From an uncultured Allomuricauda sp. (lineage in GTDB: Bacteria; Bacteroidota; Bacteroidia; Flavobacteriales; Flavobacteriaceae): a stretch of DNA of 64,000 bases. The translations under genes and the position numbers were made by a program. The DNA lies in assembly GCA_937899065.1 (NCBI GenBank), contig CALBPG010000010.1, positions 1 through 64,000 on the forward strand. Direction: 5' to 3'. This document shows positions 45,389-54,223 of the stretch, in pieces. The notes beneath the pieces were generated by a model, which did no database searches, was not told the DNA's origin, and saw nothing but the letters and a program-made list of their open reading frames with translations. The stretch's first letter is position 1. Each line of letters starts with the position of its first letter.

Positions 45389-46789
45389 TTAAAAGGAGAA
45401 AGCTCCGTTGAAGTAAACACCTCCAGGAATAATCGACACATCCAATGATTCGGTGAGTGAATTATCGGAGAGGTTGTAGATTTCCAATGAGCCGTCACTT
45501 GCAAAGTCTTTCGCATCTACGCCTTACTAGCTTCCATTGATTACGGTCATGTTATAGAAGGCGACACCTGTGATTTCTGCTGATGTTTGAAAATCCATAT
45601 CAGAAACATCAAGTTTGAAAACACTTCCACTCAACAGATAATAGAGAGAATTACCATCCACTGAAAGATAGTTGGGATGTTCGGTTCGGCTAAACTCAAA
45701 CGTTTCTTCCACCGTGTTGGTGGCTAAATCAATTTTATCCAATTGACCTGCAGTCTCATTTCCGGTAAACGCTGGATTCCCTCCAGACAATACCCACAGC
45801 TCATCATTGACCAATTGCATGGAGTTAGGCCTGTCCGCCACCGTAATAGGAGCGCCAGCAGTATTCGTAGCGGCGTCAATCACTGAAACAATGTTGTTTT
45901 GATTGAATCCACCCTGGTGGGCAACATACAACGTATTTCCATTGTTTACTATCCATTCTGGACCTTCTGGCACTGGAATGGTAGATTCGACAGTTATATT
46001 CGTCAAATCAATTACCGCTATATAATCATCATCGGGGTTGGAGCCGTCACCCCAGTTGGTGACGTAACCCTTGTCATTGGCAAAAGTGATGTATCTCGGA
46101 TTTAGTAATCCGGTATCCACTGTTCCAACCGACTCAAAGCTAAATCGGTTAACTACTTCTACCTTTTGGGAATTATTGACCACGATATAGGCCAAATCCC
46201 CATCGAAGGCCATACTTTGGGCAACATCTCCTAAGGCTTCGCCAGTAATGTCATTGAAAATGCCGTTGGTTACGGAAGAAAGGTCTTCAGAAACAAAAGA
46301 GACAGACGCGTTACCACCAAAGAAATTCCCTTCGTGAAGCACAAGAATACCATTTTCAAAAGCAAAAGAATCATTATCCGTAATCGTTATGGTCACGGAG
46401 TTGTTTGAGGATATGAAACCAGATGCACCACTCACATCAGTCAGCGTTATGATGATTTCCTCATTTTCTTCTACAATATCGTCGTCGTTTAATACAAAGT
46501 CTTGGGTAACACTGCTTTGACCTACTCCCAGGGTCAAGGTTCCAAGGAGTAAGGTAAAATCTTCCCCTTCGGTCGCCGAGCCAGAAACTTCAAAGGTGAG
46601 TACCACGTCGGTTGAAAAAGTATCTGTTGTGCTAAAAGTGAGGGTTACAATACCATCCCCTTCACTGAAAGTATCTTGTGTCGTAGAGACACTTACTCCA
46701 GGTGCAAGGGGCTGGTCATCATCGTCACTACAGGCGACAAAAAGCAATCCAATTAAAGCCGTTGCTAAAAAAAATCGAGTGTTCTTCAT
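45389..46789 (-). pseudogene. BtuG-like beta-propeller lipoprotein with Calx-beta domain, interrupted by tandem TAG TAA
   Basis: The product has an SPII signal (LIGLLFVACSDDDD). A Calx-beta domain follows (residues about 30-140: GDGIVTLTFSTTD..., SATEGEDFTLLLGTLTLGVGQSS, ENEEIIITLTDVSG, VTITITDND). Then comes a YncE/DUF5074-type propeller (NSQKVEVVNRFSFESVGTVDTGLLNPRYITFANDKGYVTNWG; WIVNNGNTLYVAHQGG; NSMQLVNDELWVLSGGN; HPNYLSVDGNSLYYLL). After INGS the frame meets TAG (45527-45529) and TAA (45524-45526), then runs on in the same frame to TAA at 45389 with GVDAKDFASDGSLEIYNLSD, closing the last blade. It sits one base after the B12 receptor gene, in its riboswitch operon, so it is probably a surface B12-binding partner (BtuG-like, inferred). 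Confidence 0.85.
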
Positions 46790-46790
46790 T

Positions 46791-48623
46791 TCAAAAATTT
46801 AATACTAATTGGGTTTGAATATTTCTATTGGGCATAGGCCGAAATGCAATGTTTTCGTAGTATGTATTAAACACATTGTTTACAGTTAAGCCTAAGCGAT
46901 ATTGAAATTTTCCAGAAGTTTTGAGCGCATAGGTCACTCCAGCATTGGCTACTTGAAAGCCTTCCAGTTCACCACCAATGATTCGGACGGCACCATTGTA
47001 CAAATGCTGATAAAAAGTTCCAAAATTGCCAAAACGGTAGGCTACAGAGGCGTTTCCACTATGAAAGGGCACATATATTAGCTGCTCGCTTGTTGCTCTA
47101 TCCTCTGAAACCGTGTAGGCATAGTTTGCCCGAAAATCAATTTCATGTTTTTTTCCAAAGGATTGTTGGTATCCAATCTCAACTTCAGCGCCGTAGATTT
47201 GAACATCATCCACATTTACGGGTGACCAGATTCCAGTTAAATTGGGCAACCAGCGAATCATGTCTTCTGTGGCAATGTAGTAAGTATTCAATCGGGCTGT
47301 GAAGGTATTCCAAGTCAATTGGTGCCCTAGGTCCAACTGGTAGGATTGCTCGGGCCGCAAATCCAAATTACCTCCTGGTTGCCAGTATAAGTCATTAAAC
47401 GTGGGTAATCGAAAGTTTCTGGAAGCGTTCATCAATAGTTTATAGGCTTTGCCAAAATCATAACTACCATCCACAGAAAAGACTACTGGACTAGAAAAAT
47501 CAGATGAGAAATCCTGCCGCGCACTAACATTGTACCTGAGCTTCTCGGTTACTTTGTGTTTCAGCAAAGCGGTAACCGCGAAGTCATTTCGGTTTGGAGC
47601 GCCAAAATTACTTCCATTGCTCATGAAGTTGTTGTATTCCAAAAAGGAGTTTAACCTAAAAGCGTCTGAAAGTTCAACATCCAGTGCGTATCGAGCCAAC
47701 AAGGTTGTAACCCTTCCTTCAGAAAAGAAATCCGAATCTTTGTTCTCAAAGTATTTAAAGGCATCATACAAATGGGCAGCTTTTACGCTATGGGTTGCTT
47801 TATTCCCCAGTTTTGACCATTCCAATTGTGTTCTGTGTTGGTCGTCTTCATATCTACTGCGCCCCGGAGCAACTAAAGTCCCAGAAAGGTTTCGGTCTCC
47901 AATAAAACTTTGGTGATACAACCTTAACACTTGGTCATCTTTCAAAAGATAACCTGCGTTGAAGTTGAAATTCACATGCTCAAACTCCCCATTGGTATTT
48001 CTCTCGTCTGTTTCAAGAAACACATAATCGTTATCAGAACTGTTGTAGTTGACTCCAAAACTCGAAGACCATTTTCCGGTGCCAAAACTATTACTGTAAT
48101 TCACGCTTCGGGTATCAAAACTACCGTAACCAGAAACCACCTGATGCTCAAAATGCTTCTCGAACTTCAAATCGTTGTTCAAATGAACTGTTCCGCCGAT
48201 AGCTCCAGTACCAAACTGTACACTACCCCCGCCACTTCGGATGGCTACCGAACTATAATTTAACGGATTAACTGTGTTGAAATCAACTTGACCATTGAGT
48301 TGGGAGTTGATATTGATTCCGTTCCAAACCACTGCCGTGTGCGATGCATTTGTTCCCCGAAAAGCAGGTGAAGACACCATACCCAATCCATTTTCCTTAA
48401 AGTAGATGTTACTGTTGAACCGCAGCAAAGAAGTCATAAAAACACCATTGCGTTGTATGGTGCTGTCCTTTAATTCCAAGACTTTGTGACCATCAGCATA
48501 ACGACGCAATCGTGTGTCGGACACGACCACCTCATCCAAATTTTGGATGGGAAATTCCTGTGCAACAAGTGCAAGACAGGGGAATAAACATCCCAATGCT
48601 ATTAGAAGGTATCTTATACTCAT
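46791..48623 (-). CDS. TonB-dependent vitamin B12 receptor, BtuB-like
   Basis: A 610-residue outer-membrane receptor. A signal peptide (LIALGCLFPCLALVAQ) is followed by a TonB box-like start (LDEVVVSDTRLRR), a plug (GVFMTSLLRFNSNIYFKENGLGMVSSPAFRGTNASHTAVVWNGININSQLNGQ), and a beta-barrel ending in aromatic LVLNF. A cobalamin riboswitch lies between 48662 and 48861, with its 3' end about 40 bases upstream of this gene. That makes it the cobalamin uptake receptor. It is followed after one base by the BtuG-like lipoprotein. Confidence 0.93.
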   Translation of the reverse strand: MSIRYLLIALGCLFPCLALVAQEFPIQNLDEVVVSDTRLRRYADGHKVLELKDSTIQRNGVFMTSLLRFNSNIYFKENGLGMVSSPAFRGTNASHTAVVWNGININSQLNGQVDFNTVNPLNYSSVAIRSGGGSVQFGTGAIGGTVHLNNDLKFEKHFEHQVVSGYGSFDTRSVNYSNSFGTGKWSSSFGVNYNSSDNDYVFLETDERNTNGEFEHVNFNFNAGYLLKDDQVLRLYHQSFIGDRNLSGTLVAPGRSRYEDDQHRTQLEWSKLGNKATHSVKAAHLYDAFKYFENKDSDFFSEGRVTTLLARYALDVELSDAFRLNSFLEYNNFMSNGSNFGAPNRNDFAVTALLKHKVTEKLRYNVSARQDFSSDFSSPVVFSVDGSYDFGKAYKLLMNASRNFRLPTFNDLYWQPGGNLDLRPEQSYQLDLGHQLTWNTFTARLNTYYIATEDMIRWLPNLTGIWSPVNVDDVQIYGAEVEIGYQQSFGKKHEIDFRANYAYTVSEDRATSEQLIYVPFHSGNASVAYRFGNFGTFYQHLYNGAVRIIGGELEGFQVANAGVTYALKTSGKFQYRLGLTVNNVFNTYYENIAFRPMPNRNIQTQLVLNF

Positions 48624-48929
48624 AACCGTAAACCCTTATCCCGAAGGTTTTAAGTTTTGTTAAATTTGGCAGGTCTCCTGGCTTGTCCAGTCGAATTAAC
48701 CTTCCCATTCTTTCGAACAGTGGCATGAAGAAATTCAACCCTTTCTTGAAGAAAGAAAGCATGCTTAAAGCACACCATGAACTTACAGTTGCGGGAACAG
48801 CTTTGGTTTTACACCAAATTCCCTTTTAATCCCTTGATGCGGCACCAAGGGAACCAAAATTCTCAGCGAAAGTAAGGATTCTGTTTAATCTTTTCTCCCA
48901 AAAAATCAAATAAGCTTACTTTTGGTTTC
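48624..48929. other. Divergent regulatory interval of the B12 locus
   Basis: A 306-base spacer between the BtuB-like and BtuF-like genes. On the minus strand it carries a full cobalamin riboswitch, then a hairpin-like AAACCTT...AAGGGTTT just before the receptor start. On the plus strand there is only a TACTTTTG -7 element at 48917-48924. The ORF track's 48532-48762 entry is a spurious reading of the riboswitch. Confidence 0.6.
48660..48865 (-). ncRNA. Cobalamin riboswitch (B12 element)
   Basis: On the minus strand the invariant elements appear in order. First AAAAGGGAATTTGGTG, then the highly conserved GCTGTTCCCGCAACTGTAAG core, a variable P6/P7 region, CCACTGTT with GGGAAGG, and finally the B12 box GCCAGGAGACCTGCC. 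The outer stem P1 pairs AATTTTGG with CCAAATTT. It represses the BtuB-like receptor and the BtuG-like gene when adenosylcobalamin is plentiful. The divergent ABC genes are not under this element. Confidence 0.95.
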
Positions 48930-50087
48930 ATGGTAAGAACCCTATCTCTTTCAAAAGTTTTACTGGCCCTCACTATGCTTATTGTGCTCAGCTGTAAGTC
49001 CAAAAACGAGACAAAGCCTGTTGAACAAACCAAAATTGAAAACCCACTTACTTATGCTTCGGGATTTACCATAGAACGGTTTTCAGATTATACGGTAATC
49101 GAGGTAAATTCTCCTTGGCCAGGGGCCGATAAGACCTACACTTATGCACTTGTCCCAAAGGAAAAACTACCTTCAATAACCCTACCGAAAGAAAAATACG
49201 ATGCCATTATCGCGACTCCAGTCAACCGAGTTGTTGCAACGGCCACCACTCATATTGCGGCTCTGGAACAGCTTGGGGTTCTGGATAAATTGGTTGGCTT
49301 TCCCAATACGGATTACATTTCTTTACCACAAGCTAGAAAACGAATTGAAACGGGTGATATCAAGGACTTAGGCGCAAACGAAATGCTGAATACCGAAATG
49401 GTACTTCAGCTTCAACCCGATTTGGTAATAGGCTTCGCCATCAACGCTTCTAACAAATCATACCAAACTTTGGAGAATGCGGGTATTCCCATAGTTCTGA
49501 ATGGCGATTGGACGGAACAGACTCCGTTAGGCAAAGCCGAATGGATTAAGTTTTTTGCCCCCTTTTTTGATAAGGACACCTTAGCAGATAATCACTTTAA
49601 TGAAATCGAAACCAACTACAGTGAAGCCAAAACGTTGGCGAAGAATACCAAAAACATACCTACGGTTTTGATTGGTGGATTATTTAAAGATGTATGGTAC
49701 GTTTCTGGTGGTAAAAGTTGGATGGCGCAATTTCTAAGTGATGCCAATGCCAACTATTTATGGAGTGATACTGAAGAAACAGGAGGTATTGGATTAAGCG
49801 TTGAAAGTGTTCTGGAAAAAGGGCAATCAGCAGATTTCTGGTTCAATCCCTCTATGCACAAATCTTATGAAGAGATGAAGACCGCCAGTCCTCATTATGA
49901 GCGTTTTATGGCCTTTCAAGACCAGAGAATTTTTTCCAACAGCATGAAAACAGGAGAAACGGGAGGCACCTTGTTCTTTGAACAAGGCCCTTTACGCCCA
50001 GATTTGGTATTGAAAGATTTGATTTCCATCTTGCATCCCGAAGTTTTGGAGAATCATACCTTGCAGTTCTTTGGACCAATTGATTAA
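48930..50087 (+). CDS. B12 ABC transporter substrate-binding lipoprotein, BtuF-like
   Basis: A 385-residue FecB/BtuF-family (PeriPBP class III) protein with SPII signal (TMLIVLSCKSKN). Motifs: RVVATATTHIAALEQLGVLDKLVGFPN, NTEMVLQLQPDLVIGF, GGLFKDVWYVSGGKSWMAQFLSDANANYLW and a C-terminal helical lobe. It captures the ligand in the periplasm for BtuCD. In this context the ligand is cobalamin, though iron-siderophore proteins have the same fold. The ATG lies only six bases after the -7 element TACTTTTG, so the transcript may be leaderless. Confidence 0.9.
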   Translation: MVRTLSLSKVLLALTMLIVLSCKSKNETKPVEQTKIENPLTYASGFTIERFSDYTVIEVNSPWPGADKTYTYALVPKEKLPSITLPKEKYDAIIATPVNRVVATATTHIAALEQLGVLDKLVGFPNTDYISLPQARKRIETGDIKDLGANEMLNTEMVLQLQPDLVIGFAINASNKSYQTLENAGIPIVLNGDWTEQTPLGKAEWIKFFAPFFDKDTLADNHFNEIETNYSEAKTLAKNTKNIPTVLIGGLFKDVWYVSGGKSWMAQFLSDANANYLWSDTEETGGIGLSVESVLEKGQSADFWFNPSMHKSYEEMKTASPHYERFMAFQDQRIFSNSMKTGETGGTLFFEQGPLRPDLVLKDLISILHPEVLENHTLQFFGPID

Positions 50088-51119
50088 ATGGGGGACACAA
50101 AGGCATATCGCATTACATTTCTGGGCTTGGCCATCGTTTTGACGCTCACGTTTTTTTTGAATATTTCGTTGGGCTCTGTAGCAATCCCCCCTATACAAAC
50201 CCTAAAATCCCTCATTGGTCAAGCTCCGGATGTCCCCTCATGGGATTACATCATCTGGAATTACCGAATTCCAAAAGCGTTAACTGCAATTCTGGTCGGC
50301 GGAGGACTTTCCATCAGCGGGTTACTGATGCAAACTTTGTTTCGCAATCCCCTGGCAGGACCTTTCGTTTTGGGAATCAGTTCAGGGGCTAGTTTAGGAG
50401 CAGCCCTTTTCCTCATGGGCGCTACAAGTGCGAACGTAATGGCTTTTTCTGGATTTTTCAACGATATCTCATTAGCTGCTGCGGCAAGCATTGGAAGTTT
50501 CGCTGTGCTTTTCGTGGTCGTTTTGGTAGCGAACCGCGTTAGAGATACTATGGCTCTTTTGATTATAGGCCTAATGTTCGGAAGTATCACCGCCGCCATA
50601 GTCAGCATCTTGGCTTATTTCTCAAGCGCTGAAGATTTACAACGTTTTGTGTTTTGGTCCTTTGGAAGCCTTGGGGATTTATCGTACCCCCAAATTGGTT
50701 TGCTCGCTACCATTAGTGGGATAGGCCTATTACTGTCCATTGCTGCGCTAAAGGCCTTAAATGCATTATTATTGGGAGAACAGTATGCCAATAGTATGGG
50801 TATTTCCATGAAAACGACTAGATTCACTATTATCTGTGCCACTGGGCTTTTTGCTGGAGGAATCACGGCCTTTGTTGGCCCAATTGGTTTTGTAGGGCTA
50901 GCTGTCCCTCATTTAACTCGCCAGATTTTCAAAACCATGGACCATAGAGTTCTATTGCCAGCCGTTTTTGGATATGGCGCGATACTCATGCTTCTTTGTG
51001 ATATTTTGGCACAACTCCCTACTTCGGAAAGTGTTTTGCCCATCAACGCGATAACCTCATTAGTAGGTGCCCCCGTGGTGATTTGGTTGTTGATTCGAAA
51101 ACGAAAAATAGTATTCTAA
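50088..51119 (+). CDS. FecCD/BtuC-family ABC permease
   Basis: A 343-residue inner-membrane permease with about ten helices. Family motifs: WNYRIPKALTAILVGGGLSISGLLMQTLFRNPLAGPFVLGISSGASLGAA, FVFWSFGSLGD, FVGPIGFVGLAVPHLTRQIF. It forms the B12 channel together with the ATPase. It starts directly after the BtuF stop and lies three bases before the ATPase gene, so the three are a tight operon. Confidence 0.93.
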   Translation: MGDTKAYRITFLGLAIVLTLTFFLNISLGSVAIPPIQTLKSLIGQAPDVPSWDYIIWNYRIPKALTAILVGGGLSISGLLMQTLFRNPLAGPFVLGISSGASLGAALFLMGATSANVMAFSGFFNDISLAAAASIGSFAVLFVVVLVANRVRDTMALLIIGLMFGSITAAIVSILAYFSSAEDLQRFVFWSFGSLGDLSYPQIGLLATISGIGLLLSIAALKALNALLLGEQYANSMGISMKTTRFTIICATGLFAGGITAFVGPIGFVGLAVPHLTRQIFKTMDHRVLLPAVFGYGAILMLLCDILAQLPTSESVLPINAITSLVGAPVVIWLLIRKRKIVF

Positions 51120-51122
51120 GGC

Positions 51123-51890
51123 ATGGCACAACCTATTCTTTCCGTTGCTTCTTTGTCCATAGGATATGGTTCCAAAACCATATTGGAAAATCTTGATTTT
51201 TCTATACCAAAAGGACGTTTCGTTGGGATTGTTGGGGTAAATGGCGTGGGCAAATCAACTTTGATGCGAACTTTGGGCGGGTTTCAATCGGCCTTGGCAG
51301 GAGAAATTCGATTGGAAGATCAGCCTTTACAAACGATTTTACCAAATCCGCTTGCCAAACTTCGAAGCGTAGTGCTAACCGAACAAGGAGTAACACAAAA
51401 TCTAACCGTTCAGGAGCTCATCGCCTTAGGACGCTACCCCTATACCAATTGGTGGGGAAAGCTAACTAAAGTAGACCATGAACAGATTTCAAAGAGTTTG
51501 GAACGCCTAGAACTTATCCCGTTAAAAGATTGTAAGTTTCATGAATTGAGTGATGGGCAACGTCAACGAGTATGGCTTGCGCGTGCCCTAGCCCAGCAAA
51601 CACCAGTTATCCTTCTGGATGAACCGACCACCCATTTGGATTTGTACCATAAAATCCAAATCTTGAAAATGCTACAAAACATTAGTCATACTGAGGAAAA
51701 AACCATTCTCTTTACCACCCATGAAATCAATATAGCGCTTCAACTTTGTGATAACATTTTGCTATTAGACCCAACCACATCCGCTTTTGGCAAACCCACC
51801 GAATTGATTGCTGGAGGACATTTTCAACGTTTGTTCCCTAAAGGCATGGTTGATTTTGATGAAAAAACAGGGGCTTTTGTTATTAAATGA
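51123..51890 (+). CDS. FecE/BtuD-like ABC ATPase
   Basis: A 255-residue ATPase: Walker A GVNGVGKST, Q-loop VLTEQGVTQNLTVQELIALGRYPY, signature ELSDGQRQRVWLARAL, Walker B VILLDEPTTHLD, and the switch His in FTTHE. It powers the BtuC-like permease. The last gene of the btuF-btuC-btuD-like operon; specificity for cobalamin is inferred from the neighbouring riboswitch locus. Confidence 0.93.
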   Translation: MAQPILSVASLSIGYGSKTILENLDFSIPKGRFVGIVGVNGVGKSTLMRTLGGFQSALAGEIRLEDQPLQTILPNPLAKLRSVVLTEQGVTQNLTVQELIALGRYPYTNWWGKLTKVDHEQISKSLERLELIPLKDCKFHELSDGQRQRVWLARALAQQTPVILLDEPTTHLDLYHKIQILKMLQNISHTEEKTILFTTHEINIALQLCDNILLLDPTTSAFGKPTELIAGGHFQRLFPKGMVDFDEKTGAFVIK

Positions 51891-51940
51891 TACCGTAAGC
51901 TTCGTTGGGAATCTGTTATCTTTAACCTGATTTTGATGGT

Positions 51941-53287
51941 ATGGCTTCCGAATTAATTTATCTTCTTATTGGTCTCTTATGCATTGCCGTAGGTGCGTTG
52001 CTGGGAAACTATTTTCAAAAGCTCAAAATGCGGGGAACCCTCGGTATTTGGGAGGAACGCGAAAAACAACTTCAAAGCACCTTGGTTGCCCAGCAAGAAG
52101 ACGGTAAAACCAAAGCGGCACAGATTCAACAACTTCAAGTTGAGAAAGAGCAACTAGGACAACAAATCATTCGCCACCAAGCAGAAGTTCAGAATCTTGC
52201 TGAAAAGAATGCAGAGCAAAAAAAAGAGGTTGAACAATTACAAGAAAAGTTTACCAAGGATTTTGAAATTTTGGCCAACAAAATATTAGAGGATAAATCC
52301 AAAAAATTCACCGAAAGGAATAAAGAGAACATTGAAAACATTTTGACTCCTTTGAATAAAAAAATCAAGGAGTTTGAGGACAAGGTGGAAAAGTCTCAAA
52401 AGGAAAATATCAGTATTCATTCGGCGCTCAAAGAGCAACTGCTGCATCTTCAAAATCAAAATTTGAAAATAACCCAAGAAGCGGAGAATCTCACCAAGGC
52501 CCTAAAGGGAGATAGCAAAATGCAAGGAAACTGGGGGGAATTGGTTTTGGAAAGGGTACTCGAAAAATCAGGTTTGGAAAAAGACCGAGAGTATAGCGTA
52601 CAACAAAGCTTCACTTTAGAGGACGGAAGCCGCGTAATGCCCGATGTGATTATTCATTTGCCGGACGGAAAAAAGATGATTGTTGACTCCAAGGTTTCTC
52701 TAACGGATTACGAACGCTACACCAATGCAGAGGACACCGACAAACCTGCACATTTAAAAGACCATATTGCCTCCCTTCGTAAACACGTTTTGCAGTTATC
52801 AGCCAAAAAGTATGAGGACCTTTATGCCATGGAGAGTCCGGACTTTGTATTGATGTTCGTGCCCATCGAGCCCGCCTTTGCTATTGCAATCAACGAGGAT
52901 AACACCTTATACAACAAAGCCTTTGAACAAAATATTGTTATCGTAACCCCCTCTACCCTGCTGGCTACACTTCGTACCATTGATTCTATGTGGAGCAACG
53001 AAAAGCAACAGCGTAATGCTATGGAAATTGCACGTCAAGCAGGCGCGTTGTATGATAAGTTTGAAGGATTTGTTTCTGATTTGACACGAGTGGGCAAGAA
53101 AATGGATGAAGCTAAAAACGAATATCGCGGGGCGATGAACAAGCTAGTGGAAGGTCGCGGCAACATCGTGACCAGCATTGAAAAATTGAAAAAAATGGGG
53201 GCAAAAGCGAAAAAGTCCTTGCCAGAACCCATTTTAAAACGTGCCCAGAATGTGGAAGAAGATTCAAATCCAACCTTAGAACTGTAG
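51941..53287 (+). CDS. rmuC: DNA recombination protein RmuC
   Basis: A 448-residue protein with an N-terminal membrane segment (LIYLLIGLLCIAVGALLGNYF), a long coiled coil (residues about 35-190) and the RmuC domain (about 195-400: GNWGELVLERVLEKSGLEKDREY, PDVIIHLPDGKKMIVDSKVSL, ATLRTIDSMWSNEKQQRNA). RmuC limits inversion of short repeats and is thought to be nuclease-related. Starts 50 bases after the ABC ATPase; followed by a three-gene run of small proteins. Confidence 0.94.
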   Translation: MASELIYLLIGLLCIAVGALLGNYFQKLKMRGTLGIWEEREKQLQSTLVAQQEDGKTKAAQIQQLQVEKEQLGQQIIRHQAEVQNLAEKNAEQKKEVEQLQEKFTKDFEILANKILEDKSKKFTERNKENIENILTPLNKKIKEFEDKVEKSQKENISIHSALKEQLLHLQNQNLKITQEAENLTKALKGDSKMQGNWGELVLERVLEKSGLEKDREYSVQQSFTLEDGSRVMPDVIIHLPDGKKMIVDSKVSLTDYERYTNAEDTDKPAHLKDHIASLRKHVLQLSAKKYEDLYAMESPDFVLMFVPIEPAFAIAINEDNTLYNKAFEQNIVIVTPSTLLATLRTIDSMWSNEKQQRNAMEIARQAGALYDKFEGFVSDLTRVGKKMDEAKNEYRGAMNKLVEGRGNIVTSIEKLKKMGAKAKKSLPEPILKRAQNVEEDSNPTLEL

Positions 53288-53289
53288 TT

Positions 53290-53655
53290 ATGAAAAAGTT
53301 TGTTTTCCTTTTTATCTCAATCGTTTTGTTGGGTGTTTCCGCGTATTTCGCATTTGTGTATTATGTACCATTTAGCGAAGGGTATCGTTCAGGGGAACTC
53401 ATCAAATTCAGTAGAAAAGGCGTATTGGTCAAAACATGGGAAGGTGAAATCAGCCAAGGTATCTCTGGGGCACAGATATTCCAATTTTCCGTTCAAGACA
53501 ATAAAAAGGAGGTTATAGAAAAGCTCAAGGAATATCAGGGTCAATATGTAAAGGTGACCTACCAGGAAAGGTACACCACCTTCTTTTGGTGGGGAGATAC
53601 CAAACATTTTATCACGGAAGTTGTCAAAGAAACCTCTCCCCATTTCAGAAAATGA
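53290..53655 (+). CDS. Small secreted/membrane-anchored protein, unknown
   Basis: A 121-residue protein with an N-terminal hydrophobic anchor (FVFLFISIVLLGVSAYFAFVYYVPF). The conserved part after it (GYRSGELIKFSRKGVLVKTWEGEISQGISG, then VQDNKKEVIEKLKEYQGQYVKVTYQERYTTFFWWGDTKHF) looks like an OB- or SH3-type fold. The family is widespread in Flavobacteriaceae and sometimes mislabelled 6-phosphogluconate dehydrogenase because of the nearby gnd. Function unknown. It starts two bases after rmuC and its stop overlaps the thioesterase start (ATGA). Confidence 0.78.
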   Translation: MKKFVFLFISIVLLGVSAYFAFVYYVPFSEGYRSGELIKFSRKGVLVKTWEGEISQGISGAQIFQFSVQDNKKEVIEKLKEYQGQYVKVTYQERYTTFFWWGDTKHFITEVVKETSPHFRK

Positions 53656-54197
53656 GAAAATTCAAAACAGCAGAAGAATCCAAAGTATCCATCACTGAGT
53701 TGATGTTGCCTTCGCATTCCAACTTCGGCGGCAAGGTTCATGGAGGGTACATTTTGAATCTGATGGACCAAATTGCTTTCGCTTGCGCTAGTCGCCATTC
53801 ACAATGCTATTGCGTAACGGCATCGGTGAATCGAGTGGATTTCTTAAACCCTATAGATGTAGGCGAATTGGTCACCTTAAAGGCAAGTATCAACTACACC
53901 GGAAAAACCTCAATGGTGGTTGGTGTGCGGGTGGAATCAGAAAACATTCAAACGGGAGAGATTCTACACTGCAATTCCTCTTACTTTACCATGGTCGCCA
54001 AAGATCATAACGGCAACAATGTCGAAATACCGGGATTGGTTGTGACTGACAAGACGGGATTGCGCCGTTTTGCACGCAGTAAGGAACGGAAACTATCCGC
54101 CTTTGACCGGGACTCCAAATACAAATCTGAAAAATTCAAAGTCAACGAATACCTCGATTTTCTGGACGGAGAAAATGTAAGCTTGGATTTGGATTAA
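53652..54197 (+). CDS. Acyl-CoA thioesterase, hot-dog fold
   Basis: About 181 residues. It contains the hot-dog motif HSNFGGKVHGGYILNLMDQIAFACASRHS (catalytic Asp in the DQIAF region), VTASVNRVDFLNPIDVGELVTLKASINYTGKTSMVVGVRVESEN. It cleaves acyl-CoA to fatty acid and CoA; chain preference not visible. I use ATG 53652 (overlapping the previous stop) rather than 53586. The C-terminal tail (RFARSKERKLSAFDRDSKY) is an extension beyond the core. Confidence 0.92.
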   Translation: MRKFKTAEESKVSITELMLPSHSNFGGKVHGGYILNLMDQIAFACASRHSQCYCVTASVNRVDFLNPIDVGELVTLKASINYTGKTSMVVGVRVESENIQTGEILHCNSSYFTMVAKDHNGNNVEIPGLVVTDKTGLRRFARSKERKLSAFDRDSKYKSEKFKVNEYLDFLDGENVSLDLD

Positions 54198-54223
54198 GGC
54201 AGTAACGCAGCTGCATCCTCTTC

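Noticed and set aside
48532-48762. Minus-strand 76-residue ORF at the 5' end of the B12 locus
   Set aside because: It is a reading through the cobalamin riboswitch and the receptor gene start; the sequence is explained by the RNA element.
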